From Tragulus kanchil (taxonomy: Eukaryota; Chordata; Mammalia; Artiodactyla; Tragulidae), in assembly GCA_022376925.1 (NCBI GenBank), contig JAIOJX010000004.1:177473501-177537500 (forward strand): a stretch of 64,000 nucleotides of DNA, written 5' to 3'. Positions 58,770 to 64,000 of the stretch are shown here, one piece after another. The stretch's first letter is position 1; each line of letters begins with the position of its first letter. Both the position numbers and the translations under genes were made by a program. Below the pieces are notes generated by a model, which was not told the DNA's origin, did no database searches, and worked only from the letters and a program-made list of their open reading frames with translations.

Positions 58770-59295
58770 ACCCTACTTTCCAGAGTTCATAGCAGCATTA
58801 TTTACAATTAGAAAGATTTGGAGACAGTCTAAGTGCCTATCAGCAGATGAGTGGATAAAGAAGACATGGTGGAACACTATTCAGCCATAAAAAAGAACAG
58901 ACTTATGCCATTTACAGCAACGCGGATGGACTTTGAAGGGCATTATGTTAAGCAAAATAGGCAGAGAAAGTCTAATACTGTGTAATATCACTTACATGAG
59001 GAATCTAAAAACTACAGCCAACTAGTGAATATAACAGAAAAGAAGCAGACTCACAGATACAGGGAACAAGCTCGTGGTCACCTGTCGTGGCAGGTGAGGG
59101 GAGGCAGTACTCACGGATACAGGGCACAAGCTCGTGGTCACTCGTGGTGGTGGTGGTGGGGGGCAGTGTGGATGGAAGAGGGGTGGGAGGTACAAACTGT
59201 TGGGTGTCGGGTAGGATCAAGAATGTGTTGTACAAAATGGGGCATATAGCCAATGTTTAAATTAAAAGTACCCTTTAAAAGTTGTATAAATTTTT
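58770..59295 (+). mobile_element. L1 3' end, sense (ORF2 end and 3' UTR)
   Basis: AGCAGCATTATTTACAATTAG, GATGAGTGGATAAAGAAGAC, CAGCCATAAAAAAGAACAGA, GGACTTTGAAGGGCATTATG: the C-terminal end of L1 ORF2. It has an internal direct repeat of about 60 bp (59049 and 59111). Confidence 0.9.
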
Positions 59296-59781
59296 TAAAA
59301 AAACTAGGTAATTATCCATTATCAAGTGGTTTAGGAGTTGTCTTCTTAGAAAAGAAGTTTTCTCCCCCAGAGTATATTGGTATAATATGATACTTTTCGA
59401 CCTCAGTAAGTATTATTTCTCAAGATATTTTTCCTTAGTAGCTAGAAGGTAACCATTATCTCTTAGCTCTTTCTCCTCCTTTACTATTTCCTTTTGTCCT
59501 GTAAGACGTGTGTGTGCATGTTGGTTTTATTTCAATCGTATGTTGTCCTCCTGAGTGATGTAGTTGAGGACAGTTATGGAGTTCAAATTTCAGGCAGTCT
59601 GTGAGCATAGTAAATCCTAATTTAACAATGGTGCTAGCTTACTTTTGGTGCTTTACAAAAGGCTTTTAAGAGTAGTGGTAGTGCACCAGTAATGTGATTT
59701 ATGATAGTAGTATTCAGCGTATACTCAATGGAATCGTCTCTTTTCCACATCTGAAGTTTGTGTTCCTCCTTCCATTTCCAG
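59296..59781. other. MRTFA: intron just upstream of MRTFA exon
   Basis: Unique sequence ending in the exon's polypyrimidine tract and AG. Confidence 0.7.
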
Positions 59782-59826
59782 GCTGCCATCACGAAAGCCA
59801 AGGTGGATTTCTCCAGTGTAGTGTGC
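59782..59826 (+). other. MRTFA: 5' part of MRTFA exon, upstream of CTG start
   Basis: The acceptor is a pyrimidine-rich tract (TCCTCCTTCCATTTCCAG) ending at 59781. The 45 bases before the CTG are open in the coding frame (AAITKAKVDFSSVVC), with no stop between acceptor and CTG. This leader could be translated if an upstream start is used. An in-frame ACG at 59791-59793 has A at -3 and is a better-placed near-cognate start than the CTG by context alone. Family knowledge favours the CTG, so the leader is annotated as 5' UTR. Confidence 0.8.
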
Positions 59827-60043
59827 CTGCCCCCTTCCGTCATTGCTGTGAATGGGCTGGACGGAGGAGGGGCTGGCGAGAATGACGACGAGCCTGTGCT
59901 GGTGTCCCTGTCCGCGGCTCCCAGCCCCCAGAGCGAGGCTGTTGCCAATGAACTGCAGGAGCTCTCCTTGCAGCCCGAGCTGACCCTCGGCCTCCACCCT
60001 GGCAGGAATCCCAATCTGCCTCCGCTGAGTGAGCGGAAGAATG
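59827..60043 (+). CDS. MRTFA: MRTFA coding exon with non-AUG (CUG) N-terminus of long MRTF-A
   Basis: MRTF-A (MKL1/MAL) is an actin-binding transcriptional coactivator: its RPEL motifs bind G-actin, and when released it enters the nucleus and activates SRF targets. Seen: the frame begins CTG (Leu, 59827-59829), reads LPPSVIAVNGLDGG, passes an acidic GENDDEP, then ANELQELSLQPEL, and ends NLPPLSERKN plus one base. That is 72 codons + 1 nt, so the exon ends in phase 1 at a consensus donor (GTGAGT at 60044). Known of the family: the long form starts at a leucine CUG 92 codons before the first AUG (MPPLK). The 72 residues here plus about 20 in the next exon fit exactly. RPEL1 itself lies in that next exon, outside the window. 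No ATG is in frame upstream within the exon, and the CTG context is weak by Kozak rules (T at -3, C at +4). Base composition is clearly GC-richer than the flanking intron. Recognition by sequence is firm; start usage is from family knowledge. Confidence 0.95.
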
Positions 60044-60439
60044 GTGAGTAGATTCGGAATTACTGAATTGCGTGATTTGAACCAAGGTCTTCGTGTTTAT
60101 GGTGTTATAGATCCTTACTTTATTTTATGTCTCTTGGAAGTTTCTTATAATCCTAATATTTCTTATAAAATAGAAAAAGAGTAAGTTTAGGTGATCATTG
60201 TAAGCCCGGCATTTCCTGCCTGGATTGCCATAATTGTGCTCTATTTTATTCCTGCTTCTTTGCTTCTCCCTATATGTCATATTTCTCATTTTGTAAAACC
60301 ATAGATACATTTATGTAATACTTATTAATTGGGGAGCCAGATTGTTTTGGCTAATCTTGCCCTTTTAATTTTCCACACTTTTAGGATCAGCTTGTGAAAG
60401 TTCTGTGAGAAAACCCACTGGGATTTTTATCTTTCAAAT

Positions 60440-60640
60440 GAAAAATTTCAAACATACGATGAAGTAGAGAGTTTTACAATACACACCTTTATATCCATCA
60501 CTCGGACTCTACCATTAATATTTTATAATGTGTTTTTTACGATGGATCTGCGTATATCTCTGTGCATCAGTTCACCTTATTTTTTGGATGCATTTGAAAG
60601 TAAATTGCAGATATCAGTACACTGATACAGAATAACACAC
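60440..60640 (+). mobile_element. old repeat (same class as 51831)
   Basis: AAATTTCAAACATACGATGAAG, CACCTTTATATCCATCACTC; L1M-like or other ancient repeat. Confidence 0.5.
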
Positions 60641-60821
60641 AAATTGTAAGCATCCTGGTTGTTGTGTCATCACAAAGAAATGAAGCATTCCCAGTACCCC
60701 AGAACCACCCCTTGTGCTTCTTCCCCATCAGTATTCCCTCTTCCTGCCCACAGAAGACGGCTGTCTTGTAACATAATAGGTTAGTTTTAACATAATAGTT
60801 AGTTTGCTTATTTCTAAACAT

Positions 60822-61030
60822 GGGGCTTTCATGGTAGCTCAGAGGGTAAAGAATCTGCAAGCAGTGCAGGAGACCCAGGTTCAATCCCTGGGTCAGAAAG
60901 ATCCCCTGGAGAAGGGAATGGCTACCCAGTCCAGTATTCTTGCCTGGAGAATCCCATGAACAGAGGAGCCTGGCGGGCTGCAGCCCATGGGGTCACAAAG
61001 AGTCAGACTCAACCGAGCGATTTAGCATGC
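60822..61030 (+). mobile_element. Bov-tA SINE
   Basis: GGGGCTTTCATGGTAGCTCAG head, CAGTCCAGTATTCTTGCCTGG, AGTCAGACTCAACCGAGCG. Its last bases recur at 62128 through duplication 17. Confidence 0.92.
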
Positions 61031-61375
61031 GTGCAGACTTGATATAAATGGAAGCAGACTGTATGGTGTCCTGTTGGTGGCTCCTTTTATGTTTTTGAAA
61101 TTCATTTGTGTTGAATTGTGTGTGGCTGTAGTGTATCTTCATTCCTATATAAACAGTTCATTTCATGATTGTTGGGTGTCCATTTTTACTTTTGATGGCC
61201 ACTTGGCACATTTTAGTTTTGAGGCTGTTCTGAATCATGCTGCTGTGAAGTTCTTGTACATGTCTTTGGGTGCACATTTTGGGATTTGATTTTAAAGGAG
61301 AGAAAATACATTTTAAATATTGGGTCTTCCTATCCATTCGTTAGCTTTATCTCTCCTTTATTTTTAAATTTTTTA

Positions 61376-61503
61376 TTTTTTAAATATTTATTTAGTTGGC
61401 TGTAGTTTGTTGTATGTGGGATCTAGTTCCCCAACCAGGAATCGAACCCAGGCAGTCTGCATTGAGAGCTCAGAATCTTAACCACTGGACCACCAGGGAA
61501 GTT
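61376..61503 (-). mobile_element. short tRNA-Glu SINE
   Basis: Antisense: TAGTTGGCTGTAGTTTGTTG, TAGTTCCCCAACCAGG, ends GGACCACCAGGGAAGTTC. Duplicated at 62492-62619. Confidence 0.85.
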
Positions 61504-61632
61504 CTGTTTTATCTCTCCTTTACATAGGCCTTATTTAATATTTACTTACGTATATTATAATTTTTTTCATAAAGGGCATGGAAACACTTTATTAGGTTTG
61601 TTTCCTGGTTTCTTTTTCTGGGGCAGACATAA

Positions 61633-61712
61633 GTGGGTGGGTGTGGGTGTGTGTGTGTGTGTGTGTCTGTGTATATATATATATTTGTTTGTTTGTTTTG
61701 TTTTGTTTTGTT
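61633..61712. repeat. TG/TA/TTTG simple repeats
   Basis: GGGTG units, a TG run, a TA run, then TTTG/TTTTG units directly before a SINE. Duplicated at 62749-62828. Confidence 0.9.
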
Positions 61713-61715
61713 ATA

Positions 61716-61962
61716 ATTTTGGCTTCTTTTATTTTTTTTCATCCATGTTTATTCTTTGGCCTGTGTGGGCCTCCCTTTGCAGTGGCCTCTCTTGTTGCAG
61801 AGCACCGGCACTGAGCGCATGTGCTTCAGAGCTCTGGCTCCTAATTGGACACACCGGTCCAGGTGCTCTGTAGCACATGGAGTCTTCCTGGGCCAGGGAT
61901 CAAACTGGTGCCCCTTGTACTGCAAGGCAGACTCTTTACCCACTGGACCACCAGGGAAGCCC
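61716..61962 (-). mobile_element. young SINE P1
   Basis: Antisense, CCTAATTGGACACACCGGTC body, end GGACCACCAGGGAAGCCC. Duplicated at 62832-63078. Confidence 0.9.
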
Positions 61963-62491
61963 AGTGGTGCATTTTTATAAAATATGTTTTGACTGTTTGA
62001 TACTGGGGGATAGAAACACCAAACCTTTTCAGAACACCTCTGGCTTTTCTGTGTCTATAGCCTCTATTTCTCCCATCCTCACTCTCTGTGTTTTTATTTC
62101 TTGTCCTTTTTTAGACATCATTCTTCCCTCAACCGAGCGATTTAGCATGCAGACTTGATATAAATGGAAGCAGACTGTATGGTGTCCTGTTGGTGGCTCC
62201 TTTTATGTTTTTGAAATTCATTTGTGTTGAATTGTGTGTGGCTGTAGTGTATCTTCATTCCTATATAAACAGTTCATTTCATGATTGTTGGGTGTCCATT
62301 TTTACTTTTGATGGCCACTTGGCACATTTTAGTTTTGAGGCTGTTCTGAATCATGCTGCTGTGAAGTTCTTGTACATGTCTTTGGGTGCACATTTTGGGA
62401 TTTGATTTTAAAGGAGAGAAAATACATTTTAAATATTGGGTCTTCCTATCCATTCGTTAGCTTTATCTCTCCTTTATTTTTAAATTTTTTA

Positions 62492-62619
62492 TTTTTTAAA
62501 TATTTATTTAGTTGGCTGTAGTTTGTTGTATGTGGGATCTAGTTCCCCAACCAGGAATCGAACCCAGGCAGTCTGCATTGAGAGCTCAGAATCTTAACCA
62601 CTGGACCACCAGGGAAGTT
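62492..62619 (-). mobile_element. short SINE, duplicate of 61376-61503
   Basis: Copy produced by duplication 17. Confidence 0.85.
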
Positions 62620-62831
62620 CTGTTTTATCTCTCCTTTACATAGGCCTTATTTAATATTTACTTACGTATATTATAATTTTTTTCATAAAGGGCATGGAAA
62701 CACTTTATTAGGTTTGTTTCCTGGTTTCTTTTTCTGGGGCAGACATAAGTGGGTGGGTGTGGGTGTGTGTGTGTGTGTGTGTCTGTGTATATATATATAT
62801 TTGTTTGTTTGTTTTGTTTTGTTTTGTTATA

Positions 62832-63078
62832 ATTTTGGCTTCTTTTATTTTTTTTCATCCATGTTTATTCTTTGGCCTGTGTGGGCCTCCCTTTGCAGTG
62901 GCCTCTCTTGTTGCAGAGCACCGGCACTGAGCGCATGTGCTTCAGAGCTCTGGCTCCTAATTGGACACACCGGTCCAGGTGCTCTGTAGCACATGGAGTC
63001 TTCCTGGGCCAGGGATCAAACTGGTGCCCCTTGTACTGCAAGGCAGACTCTTTACCCACTGGACCACCAGGGAAGCCC
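62832..63078 (-). mobile_element. young SINE P1, duplicate of 61716-61962
   Basis: Copy produced by duplication 17. Confidence 0.9.
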
Positions 63079-63379
63079 AGTGGTGCATTTTTATAAAATA
63101 TGTTTTGACTGTTTGATACTGGGGGATAGAAACACCAAACCTTTTCAGAACACCTCTGGCTTTTCTGTGTCTATAGCCTCTATTTCCCTCCCATCCTCAC
63201 TCTCTGCTGCCTTCTTGCTAACTCTTACTTGTCCTTAGGTATTATGTTGAGACATCACTCCCTTGGAGAAGCCTTCCCTTACTCACATCCAGTGTTAGGT
63301 GTCCCTCTGTGGGCTCTCCCAGTTGCCCTTTGTTATCATACTTGGTCTTGTGTGGTAATTGGCATTCTCCACTTGGTGG

Positions 63380-63890
63380 GCCTCTGAACGTTTAAGTCAG
63401 ACATTGTTACACTCCTCTCAGAACTTCTTAGTGTCTTTCCATGAGGCTTATGATAAAATCCTAGCTCTCACAACATGGTCCTGGTATCACCTGCGGCCTG
63501 ATTTCTCTCCAGTGCCCTCAGCTTGCTCTGTGCCAGCCATGCTTACTCTCTCGCTGTTTCTTGAACATGTCAAGTGTGCTCCTGCCTTAGGGCCTCGAGA
63601 CGTGTGCTCTCACTGAAGTTCCTGCACAGTGTTGTTTCCTCTGGGAGGCCTTTCCACCTATCTTCTCTAAGATAGCACTCCTGTGACTCTGTCCTGCTTT
63701 GTGTCTCTTCTAAGCACTTATTAGGACTTGGATGGGTACATGTGTATGTATACTATCTATATTCCCCTTCTTTGATAGTATTTACATTTCATGAGGCTAG
63801 AAACTTATTTTGTTAACGGTGTGTATTCAACTCCTGGCGCTCATAGTGGGCACCCAAAAAACATTTGTTGAATAAATGGATGAATGGTTT
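63380..63890 (-). mobile_element. L2 LINE fragment
   Basis: CCTGCCTTAGGGCCTCGAG, CTCTGGGAGGCCTTTCCACC, TCATAGTGGGCACCC..ACATTTGTTGAATAAATGG are typical of L2. Orientation is uncertain. Confidence 0.75.
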
Positions 63891-64000
63891 ACTTATTTGT
63901 GGCAAGAACTGGGTTTGACCTCTGTAGTGGGAAATGTAGTGGAAGCCCAAGTGTTTGTTATTTGGGGAAATAGTGACACTTAAGCAATTGTTTTTTCTTC

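Larger units (their letters stand above)
10616..59781 (+). other. MRTFA: presumed MRTFA intron between candidate 5' exon and coding exon
   Basis: About 49 kb as written. About 15 kb of this is likely duplicated sequence, so the intron may really be nearer 34-35 kb. Consists of repeats listed separately and unique AT-rich sequence. I found no other stretch combining a coding-like frame with splice signals. The extent depends on the candidate 5' exon being real; other non-coding exons could be hidden. Confidence 0.45.
61008..63264. repeat. tandem duplication 17, period about 1118
   Basis: Copies 61008-62127 and 62128-63264. The last 60-80 bases of copy 1 (from about 62055) are a degraded version of the end of copy 2. 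A 4-base GTGC difference lies near the start. Confidence 0.94.
60044..64000 (+). other. MRTFA: MRTFA intron (5' portion) after the coding exon
   Basis: Starts with a consensus donor GTGAGTA. The next exon should begin by completing a valine codon and lead into the first RPEL region, and it is not present before the window ends. Contains an old repeat, a Bov-tA, short SINEs, a duplicated segment and an L2. Confidence 0.85.

Noticed and set aside
2116..61036. tRNA-like heads with A/B-box motifs in many places
   Set aside because: They are 5' parts of tRNA-Glu-derived SINEs, each followed by SINE body, and cannot fold as complete functional tRNAs.
1..63264. Regular 1.1-kb repeats read as a novel repeat system or satellite
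   Set aside because: Each unit is different unique sequence; only the spacing is shared. Junction-localised errors favour an assembly cause.
1..64000. CRISPR array, endogenous retrovirus or LTR pair
   Set aside because: No short regularly spaced repeats, no LTR ends, primer-binding site or retroviral reading frames seen; the only reverse-transcriptase remnants are L1 and BovB.

Overview
This is a ruminant genomic window. Its content is mostly intron plus interspersed repeats: about 16 independent insertions of one young tRNA-Glu-type SINE, about ten Bov-tA SINEs, antisense BovB (RTE) LINE 3' ends, and old L1, L2, MIR and Tigger remnants. BovB together with Bov-tA points to Ruminantia. I noticed no Bov-A2 dimers, and the commonest SINE is not one I know as abundant in cattle. 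A basal ruminant such as a chevrotain is therefore possible, but that is a weak inference.

The one gene I recognise is MRTFA (MKL1, the SRF coactivator MRTF-A), on the + strand. A coding exon at 59782-60043 carries the N-terminus of the long MRTF-A form, whose first residue is a leucine read from a CTG codon (59827-59829) and not from ATG. The exon supplies exactly 72 codons plus one base. Almost everything upstream and downstream would be MRTFA intron. A 62-bp candidate upstream exon lies at 10554-10615, with a second copy at 11689-11750. It has good splice sites, stays open in frame with the MRTFA exon, and would contribute short upstream ORFs.

The most striking large-scale signal is 17 direct tandem duplications spread over the whole window. 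Sixteen have periods of 1.06-1.22 kb and one has a period of 463 bp. Copies are nearly identical, and differences cluster at the copy-copy junctions. Together they add about 18.4 kb, or 29% of the window. I read most of them as unmerged overlapping contig ends, an assembly artefact, and not as biology. If so, the true locus is about 46 kb. The 463-bp case is different: its breakpoint lies within homologous SINEs, so it could be genuine unequal crossing-over.

Layout: 1-10 kb holds old L2/MIR/L1 pieces and a dense SINE cluster, duplicated. 10.5-14.7 kb holds the candidate 5' exon and an unrecognised open stretch, in overlapping duplications. 15-34 kb is intron with L1 and BovB fragments. 34-48 kb is an L1/BovB/Tigger/SINE mosaic. 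48-59.7 kb is intron with L1 and SINEs. 59.8-60.0 kb is the MRTFA exon. 60-64 kb is the next intron. I found no CRISPR, no rRNA, no functional tRNA and no proviral structure. Most open frames here are translations of SINE and LINE sequence.
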